Made by a program: the position numbers and the translations under genes | Notes under the pieces: generated by a model | The model's input: only the letters and a program-made list of their open reading frames with translations | The model's database searches: none | What the model was told of the DNA's origin: nothing | Shown: one piece after another, positions 1 to 5,422 of the stretch | Position numbering within the stretch: position 1 is the stretch's first letter | Layout: the number at the start of each line of letters is the position of its first letter | Origin: an uncultured Bacilli bacterium | GTDB taxonomy: Bacteria > Bacillota_I > Bacilli_A > RF39 > UBA660 | DNA length: 5,422 nucleotides | Assembly: GCA_934133155.1 (NCBI GenBank) | Contig: CAKPAT010000081.1 | Span: forward strand, 1 to 5,422 | Direction of reading: 5' to 3'

Positions 1-77
1 CAAGAAGTGATGTTTTAAGCAGTATTAATGAGCTTTTTAATGTGATTATGGATAGCTTTATCGGTGGGGCTGATTAG
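1..77 (+). pseudogene. addA: addA, upstream part of the frame (5' partial), ending at an in-frame TAG
   Basis: Read in the frame of bases 3-5, this stretch gives RSDVLSSINELF, then NVIMDSFIGGAD and a TAG at 75-77. From memory of AddA proteins, this is the segment right after helicase motif IV (NFRSR.EVL..N..F..IM...IGE.DYDE). The first two bases (CA) fit the last two of a Ser codon for the final residue of NFRS. The TAG falls where relatives carry Tyr in the I-G-x-x-D-Y sequence, and the frame continues afterwards as KVSHQMVYGNKAY, so this and the downstream frame are one gene split by a single stop. TAT or TAC to TAG is one base change. The N-terminal helicase motifs (Walker A and B) would lie to the left, outside the window. 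This may be a true nonsense mutation, a sequencing error or a recoded stop; the window alone cannot decide. Confidence 0.72.
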
Positions 78-81
78 AAGG
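76..81 (+). promoter_or_regulatory. SD-like AGAAGG between the in-frame TAG and the ATG at 93
   Basis: AGAAGG overlaps the last two bases of the TAG stop and lies 11 nt before the ATG at 93. It is one base away from AGGAGG. The gap is longer than the 5-7 nt seen at the other genes in this window, so any re-initiation after the stop would probably be weak. The same bases would also be ordinary coding sequence (Lys-Val) in an uninterrupted gene, so the match may be chance. Confidence 0.3.
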
Positions 82-92
82 TTTCACATCAA

Positions 93-1808
93 ATGGTTTA
101 TGGTAATAAGGCTTACGAGGAAGTTAATGAGGAAAATTATAAACTTGAAATTTATAATTATGAAGATGATTTAAAAGATTTTTCTAAAGAGGAAGCAGAG
201 ATTTTTATTATCGCTTCCGATATTAAAAATAAGGTTAATAAGTTTGAGATTATGGATAAGGAGACTAATTTAAAAAGAACGTGTTCTTATGATGATTTTG
301 TTATTTTAATTGATAGGTCTTCTTCTTTTGAAAAGTATAAAAAAATATTTGAGTATTTGAATATTCCCTTAACTATTTATAGGGATAAGGCGATCACTAA
401 ATCTGTTGACATTTTACTTTTAAAAAATATTTATTCTTTACTATTAAATGGTTTTAATAATGAATATAAAGTTGCTTTTATGTCAATTGCACGCAGTTAT
501 CTTTTTAATATGGATGATGAGGATATTTTTGATATTGTTACTTCTTGTAAATATGAAGGAACTTTAATATATGACATTTGCCAGAAGTTAAGGTCTAATT
601 TAAATGAAATTACTAATCATGATTTATGTGAAAGAATTTTTGAAGAGTTTAATTTTTATCAAAAAATGGTTACGGATAAAAATATTGAGGAACATTTGGT
701 TATTATAGAATCTCTTTTAAAAACAGCTTCTAACTGTGATAAATTAGGATTTACACCTTTGGATTTTTATAATTATTTAAAAGATATTTTAGAAAATGGC
801 TATGATGTTAAGCTTTCTTTAAATAAAGATAGTGGTAATTCGGTTAAGATTATGACAATTCATACTTCTAAAGGTTTGGAGTATCCAATTTGTTATTATG
901 CTGGTCTTAGTAAAAAATTTAATATCAGTGATTTGAAAGAAAAATTTTATTTTTCTTCTAAGTATGGTTTTATTTTACCTTATTTTGATGGAGAACTTAA
1001 GAATACGATTTTAAAGGTTTTACTTAAAAACAGTTATATTGTTGATGAAATTTCTGAGAGAATGAGATTATTTTATGTTGCTTTAACAAGAGCGAGAGAA
1101 AAGATGATTATTGTAACTAGCTTAAATGAAAATATTCTTTCTTATAAGGATGAAGGGGTTGTGGGAAATGACATTAGAGTGAAGTATAGATGCTTTAACG
1201 ACTTTTTATCTTCGGCTTATGGCGTCATTCAAAAATATATTAAAATTATTGATTTAAAAAATGTTAATTTAACTAAAAATTATAATTTTACAAAAAAAAT
1301 TGCTTTAGGTGATTTTGGCAGGGATAAACTTGATGTTTGTGAGATTTCTTTAAATAATGAATTGCTGGAGAAAAAGCATTTTTCTAAAGAGATTTGTAAA
1401 TTAAATACTAAGGAAGAAAAAAATAATATTGAATTTGGTCTTAGAATGCATAGTATTTTAGAAAATATTGATTTTGCTAATCCTGATTATTCACTGTTAA
1501 GTGATTTTGAGGCACGCAAGGTGAAGGCTTTTATTGATACTGGTATTTTATATGGCTTTATAGATTTATATAAAGAATATGAATTTATGTATACCAGTGA
1601 TTTTGAATATCACGGTATTATTGATTTACTTATTATAAAAGAAAATGAGAATATTATTGTGGATTATAAGCTTAAACATACCGATGATGAAGCTTATTTA
1701 AAACAACTTGCTGGTTATAAAAAATATATTCAAAAGATAAACGGGAAAAAGACTTTAGTTTATTTATATTCTATTTTGGATGAAAAATTGATTAATTTTG
1801 ATATTTAG
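93..1808 (+). CDS. addA: ATP-dependent helicase/nuclease AddA, C-terminal portion (571 aa, after in-frame TAG)
   Basis: This is the C-terminal half of AddA, the helicase-nuclease subunit of AddAB, which resects double-strand breaks for RecA-dependent repair in the cytoplasm (family knowledge). Visible in order: helicase 1B/2B-type region (residues about 1-245, with YDDFVILIDR near 66-75); motif V, VKIMTIHTSKGLEYP (251-265); motif VI, ERMRLFYVALTRAREK (322-337); and a RecB-type nuclease with His453 (GLRMHSILE), Asp511 (GIID), Asp524-Tyr-Lys526 (DYK) and Gln538 (QLAGY). All expected catalytic residues are present. AddA is normally over 1,000 aa, so this is about half. The ATG at 93 is simply the first start after the TAG at 75-77. 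An SD-like AGAAGG (76-81) lies 11 nt upstream, rather far. The natural end YLYSILDEKLINFDI matches the usual AddA terminus, so the TAG at 1806-1808 acts as a stop. No second lesion is seen. No tryptophan occurs in the 571 residues. DUF1003 follows after 26 nt. Confidence 0.85.
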   Translation: MVYGNKAYEEVNEENYKLEIYNYEDDLKDFSKEEAEIFIIASDIKNKVNKFEIMDKETNLKRTCSYDDFVILIDRSSSFEKYKKIFEYLNIPLTIYRDKAITKSVDILLLKNIYSLLLNGFNNEYKVAFMSIARSYLFNMDDEDIFDIVTSCKYEGTLIYDICQKLRSNLNEITNHDLCERIFEEFNFYQKMVTDKNIEEHLVIIESLLKTASNCDKLGFTPLDFYNYLKDILENGYDVKLSLNKDSGNSVKIMTIHTSKGLEYPICYYAGLSKKFNISDLKEKFYFSSKYGFILPYFDGELKNTILKVLLKNSYIVDEISERMRLFYVALTRAREKMIIVTSLNENILSYKDEGVVGNDIRVKYRCFNDFLSSAYGVIQKYIKIIDLKNVNLTKNYNFTKKIALGDFGRDKLDVCEISLNNELLEKKHFSKEICKLNTKEEKNNIEFGLRMHSILENIDFANPDYSLLSDFEARKVKAFIDTGILYGFIDLYKEYEFMYTSDFEYHGIIDLLIIKENENIIVDYKLKHTDDEAYLKQLAGYKKYIQKINGKKTLVYLYSILDEKLINFDI

Positions 1809-1834
1809 GTTTATACTAATAAGGGGGAATTTCG

Positions 1835-2347
1835 ATGAATAAAAGGGAAATTGTACAAATGATTTTAAATCAAGATTTAAGTCAAAAAGATAAGGAAGAT
1901 ATTATTGATATGCTGGCAAATAATCCGATTGCAATTGATGTTGATAAGGAAGAGGCCTCTAAGTTAACTTTTGGTGAAAAGTTAGCGGATAAGTTTTCAG
2001 TTATTGCAGGTAGCTGGGGTTTTATCATTTTATTTTTAGCTTTCCTTTTAAGCTGGATTATTATTAATACTATTTTATTTAAGAAAAATCAAATTGATCC
2101 TTATCCATTTATTTTACTGAATTTAATTTTATCTTGTGTGGCGGCTGTGCAAGCACCGATTATTATGATGAGTCAAAATAGAGCATCTAAAAAAGATAGT
2201 ATTAGAAACCAAAATGATTATAAGATTGATTTGAAAAGTGAGCTTATTTTAGAAGATTTACATAAAAAAGTTGAACTTGTTTTAAAAAATCAAAATAAGA
2301 TACTTTCTATTATTGAAAAAGTTTTAGACGAAAAAAAATTGCCATAA
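1835..2347 (+). CDS. DUF1003 family membrane protein
   Basis: This 170-aa protein matches the DUF1003 family pattern. A soluble N-terminus (1-58) is followed by GSWGF (59-63), a first membrane helix (about 61-82), the hallmark DPYPFILLNLILS (88-100) that begins the second helix (about 90-112), then QAPIIMMSQNR (106-116) and the DYKIDLKSE segment (128-136), ending in a charged, probably helical tail. No catalytic residues are apparent, and the biochemical role of the family is not established to my knowledge. The start is well supported: AAGGGGG at 1821-1827 lies 7 nt before the ATG. The 26-nt gap after addA, with no terminator or clear promoter, suggests read-through transcription from addA, but that does not prove a shared function. 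Its last codons and stop are part of the terminator hairpin at 2333-2365. Confidence 0.88.
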   Translation: MNKREIVQMILNQDLSQKDKEDIIDMLANNPIAIDVDKEEASKLTFGEKLADKFSVIAGSWGFIILFLAFLLSWIIINTILFKKNQIDPYPFILLNLILSCVAAVQAPIIMMSQNRASKKDSIRNQNDYKIDLKSELILEDLHKKVELVLKNQNKILSIIEKVLDEKKLP

Positions 2348-2365
2348 GTTTTATGACAATTTTTT
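2333..2365. terminator. Bidirectional Rho-independent terminator between DUF1003 and clpB
   Basis: Arms 2333-2347 (AAAAAATTGCCATAA) and 2351-2365 (TTATGACAATTTTTT) pair over 15 positions around a 3-nt loop. The plus transcript has one C/A mismatch (2342/2356). In the minus transcript the same position is a G-U wobble, so the hairpin is continuous for clpB. T-runs follow in both directions: 2360-2365 on plus, and the complement of the A-run 2331-2338 on minus. The hairpin contains both stop codons (TAA 2345-2347 plus, TAA 2351-2353 minus), separated by only 3 nt. The stem is AT-rich, so efficiency is uncertain. Confidence 0.75.
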
Positions 2366-4471
2366 AATGTAGTAATTTCCATCTTTTACATCAATAGTTA
2401 TTTCAGAGTTAAATTTTACCTCTTCTTTAATTATGCTTTTGGCGATTAAATTTTCAATGTTTTTACTGATATATCTTTTTATAGGTCTAGCACCATAGTT
2501 TTCGTCGTATGAATTTTCAATAATACTTTTTTTAGCTTCTTCAGTTAAATGTATTTTTATCTTTTTATCGCTTAACCTATTTTCTATTTCAGAGGTTATT
2601 TTGTCAATTATTTGATATATAGTTTCTTTTGATAGTGAATTAAAGATAATTATCTCATCTATTCGATTAATAAATTCGGGTTTAAATGTACGGTGTAATT
2701 CTGCTTCTACTTTTTCTTTAACATCTTTTCCACCTTCTAGAATATATTCACTTCCTAAATTTGATGTCATTATTATTATTGTGTTTTTAAAATCTACTGT
2801 TCTTCCTTGTGAGTCAGTAATTCTGCCATCATCTAGTATTTGCAGCAAAATATTGAAAACATCTTTATGGGCTTTTTCTATTTCGTCAAATAGCACTATA
2901 CTGTAAGGATTTCTTCTAACAGCTTCGGTTAGTTGTCCGCCATCATCATATCCGACGTATCCTGGAGGCGAACCGATTAATCTGGCAACTGAATGGGCCT
3001 CCATATATTCACTCATGTCAATTCTGACCATATGTCTTTCGTCGTCAAATAATTCATATGCTAAAGCTTTTGCCACTTCGGTTTTTCCGACACCAGTTGG
3101 ACCTAGGAAGATAAATGATCCTATTGGTCTATTGGGGTCTTTTATACCTGCTCTTGCTCTTATAATCGCTTCACTTACTAAATGTAAGGCTTCACTTTGA
3201 CCTTTAACTTTTTTAGATAAGTTATTTTCTAGATTTAATAATTTTTCTTTTTCTCCGCCGACTAATTTACTTACTGGAATATTTGTCCATTTAGATATTA
3301 TTTTTGCGATAGATTCATCGTCTACAACATCACTTAAAATGGATAGTTTGTTTTCTGATTTTAACCTTTCTAGTTCTTTTTCTAAAGCTGGTATTGTTCC
3401 ATGTTTTAATCTGGCTGATGTTTCTAAATCATATTGGGACTGTGCGTACTCTAAATCTCTAGTTGCTTTTTCTAGTTCGCTTTTCTTTTTGTTAATTTGA
3501 TTGTTCATTTCTTTTTCTGCTTCCCATGATTTTCTTAGTGTAGCTTCTTTTTCTTTTAATGAATTTAACTCTTCATCAATTTCACTAATACGGTTTTTAG
3601 AAAATTCGTCTTTTTCTTTTTTTAAAGCTTCTTTTTCGACTTCTAAACTCATTATTTGTCTAGTTAATGTATCTAAAGAAGTTGGCACGGATTCTAGCTG
3701 TACTTTTATTGTAGCACATGCTTCATCAACTAAATCTATGGCTTTATCAGGTAAAAATCTATCTGTGATATATCTATCTGATAAAGTTGCTGCCGCTACT
3801 AATGCTTTATCTTTAATAGTTACACCATGATATACCTCAAACCTTTGTTTTAAACCTCTAAGTATTGTTATAGTATCTAAAACAGTTGGTTCTTTTACTT
3901 GAACTTTTTGAAAACGTCTTTCTAGTGCGCCATCTTTTTCAATGTATTTACGGTACTCATTTAATGTTGTTGCACCTATGCAGTGAATTTCTCCACGAGC
4001 AAGCATTGGTTTTAAAATGTTTCCAGCGTCCATTGCACCTTCTAAAGCACCTGCACCAACTATCATATGTATTTCATCAATAAACATGATAATCTCGCCG
4101 TCTGATTCTTTTACTTTTTTTAATACGGCTTTTAATCTATCTTCAAACTCACCACGATATTTAGCACCAGCTATTAAAGCACCCATATCAAGTTCCCAAA
4201 TGACTTTATTTTTTAAACTATTCGGAACGTCTCCTTTTACAATTCTTTGGGCTAATCCTTCAACTATTGCTGTTTTACCTACACCGGGCTGACCTATCAA
4301 AACTGGATTGTTCTTTGTTTTTCTTGACAAAATACGAGTAACACTTCTTATTTCGTCGTCTCTACCAATAACTGGGTCTAGTTTTCCATCTTTTACAGCA
4401 TCAACGATGTTTCTACCATATTTTTCTAAAACATTTTGTAATCCTTCTTGATATGCTTTTTCTTCGTTCAT
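2351..4471 (-). CDS. clpB: ATP-dependent chaperone ClpB, short form without the N-terminal domain
   Basis: This 706-aa AAA+ disaggregase would extract polypeptides from aggregates with DnaK/DnaJ/GrpE in the cytoplasm (family knowledge). NBD1: GQPGVGKT Walker A (60-67; Glu is usual at the second position), pore loop AKYRG (Tyr105), Walker B MFIDE (129-133), arginine fingers Arg185-Arg186. Coiled-coil middle domain about 257-375 (Trp316; [13 protein letters not shown]). Linker [11 protein letters not shown] (393-403). NBD2: GPTGVGKT (457-464), pore loop GYVGY (504-508), Walker B VLFDE (526-530), sensor-1 Asn571, sensor-2 GARPIKR (660-666). The long middle domain and absence of a ClpP-docking loop (IGF/VGF type) exclude ClpC. 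The roughly 150-residue Clp_N domain is missing, as in mycoplasma ClpB of similar length. The ATG at 4471 follows AAGGAGGGG at a 5-nt gap; a TTG 10 codons upstream (4501) lies in the leader hairpin and lacks an SD. CIRCE and a sigma-A-type promoter lie directly upstream. Confidence 0.95.
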   Translation of the reverse strand: MNEEKAYQEGLQNVLEKYGRNIVDAVKDGKLDPVIGRDDEIRSVTRILSRKTKNNPVLIGQPGVGKTAIVEGLAQRIVKGDVPNSLKNKVIWELDMGALIAGAKYRGEFEDRLKAVLKKVKESDGEIIMFIDEIHMIVGAGALEGAMDAGNILKPMLARGEIHCIGATTLNEYRKYIEKDGALERRFQKVQVKEPTVLDTITILRGLKQRFEVYHGVTIKDKALVAAATLSDRYITDRFLPDKAIDLVDEACATIKVQLESVPTSLDTLTRQIMSLEVEKEALKKEKDEFSKNRISEIDEELNSLKEKEATLRKSWEAEKEMNNQINKKKSELEKATRDLEYAQSQYDLETSARLKHGTIPALEKELERLKSENKLSILSDVVDDESIAKIISKWTNIPVSKLVGGEKEKLLNLENNLSKKVKGQSEALHLVSEAIIRARAGIKDPNRPIGSFIFLGPTGVGKTEVAKALAYELFDDERHMVRIDMSEYMEAHSVARLIGSPPGYVGYDDGGQLTEAVRRNPYSIVLFDEIEKAHKDVFNILLQILDDGRITDSQGRTVDFKNTIIIMTSNLGSEYILEGGKDVKEKVEAELHRTFKPEFINRIDEIIIFNSLSKETIYQIIDKITSEIENRLSDKKIKIHLTEEAKKSIIENSYDENYGARPIKRYISKNIENLIAKSIIKEEVKFNSEITIDVKDGNYYIKKLS

Positions 4472-4476
4472 ATTAT

Positions 4477-4485
4477 CCCCTCCTT
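4477..4485 (-). promoter_or_regulatory. Ribosome binding site of clpB (decides the start)
   Basis: On the minus strand AAGGAGGGG stands 5 nt before the ATG at 4471. It is the strongest Shine-Dalgarno in the window. It fixes translation at MNEEKAYQ rather than at the TTG at 4501, whose extra 10 codons would include this very SD. Confidence 0.9.
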
Positions 4486-4488
4486 TTG

Positions 4489-4505
4489 GTAGTTTTCCCA
4501 ACTAC
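4489..4505 (-). promoter_or_regulatory. 5'-end hairpin in the clpB leader
   Basis: In the minus transcript, GTAGTT (4505-4500) pairs with AACTAC (4494-4489) around a GGGAA loop. The -10 box at 4513-4518 predicts transcription to begin near 4506, so the RNA would start almost directly with this stem, which ends 3 nt before the SD run begins. 5'-terminal stem-loops are known to protect mRNAs such as aprE and ompA; that role here is inference. The stem is only 6 bp. Confidence 0.5.
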
Positions 4506-4512
4506 TTAAATA

Positions 4513-4541
4513 AGTATAGTACTTTTGTTAGCGCTTGTCAA
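4513..4541 (-). promoter_or_regulatory. Sigma-A-type promoter of clpB
   Basis: On the minus strand a perfect -35 TTGACA (4541-4536) is followed after exactly 17 nt by the -10 TATACT (4518-4513). The predicted start of transcription is near 4506, giving a leader of about 35 nt before the ATG. The -35 box lies inside the CIRCE element, so a bound HrcA dimer would directly exclude RNA polymerase. No other good promoter is seen for clpB. Confidence 0.88.
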
Positions 4542-4554
4542 GTACGAGTGCTAA
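4528..4554 (-). promoter_or_regulatory. CIRCE operator (HrcA binding site)
   Basis: The CIRCE consensus is TTAGCACTC, nine bases, GAGTGCTAA. Read on the minus strand, the first arm (4554-4546) is a perfect TTAGCACTC, the spacer is exactly 9 nt (4545-4537), and the second arm (4536-4528) is AAGCGCTAA, matching 7 of 9. HrcA, the class I heat-shock repressor that depends on GroEL for activity, binds this element (established knowledge). It overlaps the -35 box of the clpB promoter. This places clpB under HrcA; hrcA itself is not in the window. Confidence 0.93.
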
Positions 4555-4570
4555 TTTCGACATTTTTATT

Positions 4571-4606
4571 AAAAAAAACTTTAATGATTTTACTCACTAA
4601 AGTTTT
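4571..4606 (-). terminator. Rho-independent terminator after the 79-aa gene
   Basis: In the minus transcript AAAACTTTAGTGA (4606-4594) pairs with TCATTAAAGTTTT (4587-4575) over 13 positions with one G-U wobble, around a 6-nt loop. A run of eight U follows (complement of the A-run 4571-4578). The stem takes in part of the TAA at 4605-4607. It ends 16 bp before CIRCE, insulating clpB from transcription of the upstream unit. Confidence 0.85.
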
Positions 4607-4844
4607 ATCTATGTTTTACACTTTGTCCTTCTTCAATTTCTGGGTCATATTGTTCGTCTTTATACATTCCATCTTCAATTCTTATCATATTTGATGACTT
4701 TTCTGAAGAAATTTTTTTATTATAAGGAAATTGTTTATCATATTCCGATGCCATTTCAGAAGTTACAAATTCTTTTCCATCATGTGCTAAATATACTCTA
4801 TTTCTGTTATATTGAGTTATTTTATCTTTATTTTCATCATTCAT
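4605..4844 (-). CDS. Hypothetical protein, 79 aa, hydrophilic
   Basis: I do not recognise this protein. The start is well supported: AAGGAAG (4857-4851) stands 6 nt before the ATG at 4844, and a strong terminator follows the TAA, so it is very likely a real gene. The product is charged, with no membrane segment, no signal peptide, and no Cys or Trp. The region RVYLAHDGKEFVTSEMAS (residues 16-33) looks like a small folded segment: an aromatic and hydrophobic strand, a DGKEF turn, then a helix EMASEYDKQF. The C-terminal part (about 50-79), rich in Asp, Glu, Lys and Arg, looks disordered. It lies 35 nt downstream of the other unknown gene on the same strand and may be co-transcribed with it, though a -10-like TATAAT in the gap could give it its own start. 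Confidence 0.75.
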   Translation of the reverse strand: MNDENKDKITQYNRNRVYLAHDGKEFVTSEMASEYDKQFPYNKKISSEKSSNMIRIEDGMYKDEQYDPEIEEGQSVKHR

Positions 4845-4867
4845 ATTAATCTTCCTTTCATATGGTT

Positions 4868-4873
4868 ATTATA
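4868..4873 (-). promoter_or_regulatory. Possible -10 box before the 79-aa gene
   Basis: A perfect TATAAT occurs on the minus strand in the 35-nt gap between the two unknown genes, which would start transcription about 17 nt before the ATG at 4844. The -35 region at 16-18 nt spacing is poor (TTCTAA at best), and AT-rich gaps produce such boxes by chance, so this is a weak call. Confidence 0.25.
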
Positions 4874-4879
4874 CTACAT

Positions 4880-5422
4880 TTAACGTGATTTAGAATGTTT
4901 TTCTTCAGATATTCCAAATTCTTCTTCTAATTCTTTAAGCATTCTTAACTTTTGCTCTTCGGAAAAATGTTTAGACTTTAATATTTTGTTTCTTTCTTCT
5001 TCGTATTCTTCTAGCTCTTCATTTTCTTCAATTAATTTTAAAGAAACCGGATTTTCTTCTTTTTGTGTAGATGTTTCTCTTTGTTTAGTTTCTACTTGTG
5101 ATGTAGGTACTTTACCTTTAGACGTATCTACTTTATCTTTTATTTGATTTTGGTATGCTTCAATTTTTGTTAAATCTCTCAACAGTTCTTCTTTTTCGTC
5201 ACCACTTGCCGTTTTCAGCAATTCCATAATTTCTGCTTTATTTTTTTCTAAAGCATCATATCCAGATTGGTATTCATTATTTATTTGTGTCTCTTGAGCT
5301 TTTTCAACAACTGTTTCGGATGACTTTTTAGCGATAGGTTTGGATTTTGTTGAAACTTCTTCTTGAGTTTTTTCAGTGACTTGTGTTTCTTGAGAACTTT
5401 CACCTTTTGGAGAATTATGTGG
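4880..5422 (-). CDS. Hypothetical protein, C-terminal 180 aa (5' end outside window)
   Basis: The frame is open from the TAA at 4880-4882 to the right edge of the window, giving 180 residues without a stop, so the beginning lies beyond base 5422. The Met at 5227 has no SD in front of it and reads as internal. I do not recognise the protein. The first part (residues about 1-50) is low-complexity, rich in Gln, Glu, Thr, Ser and Lys, with recurring QETQ/TQEE motifs and no hydrophobic core. Next come an acidic helical stretch (about 58-90, EIMELLKTASGDEKEELLRD), another Thr/Gln/Lys-rich linker, and a C-terminal helical, highly charged segment (about 130-175, ELEEYEEERNKIL and LRMLKELEEEFGI) that could form a coiled coil. 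There is no Cys, Trp or membrane segment in the visible part. It could be the disordered tail of a larger protein. The 79-aa gene follows 35 nt downstream with no terminator between. Confidence 0.72.
   Translation of the reverse strand, partial: PHNSPKGESSQETQVTEKTQEEVSTKSKPIAKKSSETVVEKAQETQINNEYQSGYDALEKNKAEIMELLKTASGDEKEELLRDLTKIEAYQNQIKDKVDTSKGKVPTSQVETKQRETSTQKEENPVSLKLIEENEELEEYEEERNKILKSKHFSEEQKLRMLKELEEEFGISEEKHSKSR

Noticed and set aside
1806..1838. TAG as a sense codon throughout, extending addA past 1808 to the TGA at 1836-1838 (ATGA overlap with the next gene)
   Set aside because: The added residues would be encoded by the SD region of the DUF1003 gene, and the protein already ends as AddA proteins usually do, so this TAG is a true stop.
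3015..4292. Several plus-strand open frames (3015-3200, 3501-3830, 3886-4083, 4017-4292)
   Set aside because: They lie antisense to conserved clpB domains, have no SD and no recognisable protein features, and are explained as shadows of that gene.
2351..4471. ClpC or ClpE instead of ClpB
   Set aside because: The middle domain is long and coiled-coil as in ClpB, and there is no IGF/VGF-type ClpP-docking loop after the NBD2 sensor-1 region.
4472..4501. TTG start for clpB at 4501, adding 10 residues
   Set aside because: The extra codons contain the SD of the ATG at 4471 and the leader hairpin, no SD precedes the TTG, and it is only about 5 nt after the predicted transcription start.
4880..5227. 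A complete 115-aa gene starting with the Met at 5227
   Set aside because: The frame is open upstream to the window edge, no SD precedes this ATG, and the upstream residues have the same composition as the rest, so the Met is internal.
1..5422. Mycoplasma-type code with TGA read as tryptophan
   Set aside because: All five Trp in DUF1003 and ClpB are TGG, and no conserved frame contains TGA.
1..5422. CRISPR arrays, insertion sequences, tRNA or rRNA genes
   Set aside because: No regularly spaced repeats, terminal inverted repeats with a transposase, or cloverleaf or rRNA-like sequences were seen on either strand.

Overview
The window is strongly AT-rich. It has compact gene spacing, Shine-Dalgarno sequences of the GGAGG type, and an HrcA/CIRCE heat-shock operator. 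Together with the protein sequences, this points to a low-GC Gram-positive bacterium (Firmicutes/Bacilli-like, possibly a reduced-genome gut lineage near the Mollicutes). The genetic code looks standard: all five tryptophans in the recognisable genes are TGG, and no conserved gene contains an in-frame TGA. I cannot name a species.

Layout. (1) Bases 1-1808, plus strand: the second half of addA, the helicase-nuclease subunit of the AddAB double-strand-break repair enzyme. Its reading frame enters from the left edge just after helicase motif IV. It is interrupted by an in-frame TAG at 75-77, at a position where relatives have Tyr, and then runs intact through helicase motifs V and VI and a complete PD-(D/E)XK nuclease to 1808. 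(2) Bases 1835-2347, plus strand: a two-helix DUF1003 membrane protein, probably co-transcribed with addA. (3) Bases 2333-2365: a hairpin with U-tracts on both sides that embeds the stop codons of two convergent genes, read as a shared bidirectional terminator. (4) Bases 2351-4471, minus strand: clpB, an N-domain-less (706 aa) protein disaggregase. It has its own promoter, whose -35 box lies inside a CIRCE operator (4528-4554), and a 5'-end hairpin in its leader. (5) Bases 4571-4606: a Rho-independent terminator that closes the next minus-strand unit. (6) Bases 4605-4844 and 4880-5422 (running off the right edge), minus strand: two hydrophilic proteins of unknown function, 79 aa and at least 180 aa.

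How they work together. The clpB block is a self-contained heat-shock unit: HrcA would bind CIRCE and block RNA polymerase, and stress would relieve this. AddA belongs to recombinational repair and is not functionally linked to clpB; the two only share a convergent terminator. The point most worth a second look is the lone amber codon in an otherwise perfect addA, with an SD-like sequence and an ATG directly after it. No wholly new system is evident here. The two unknown proteins at the right are the only unassigned coding material.
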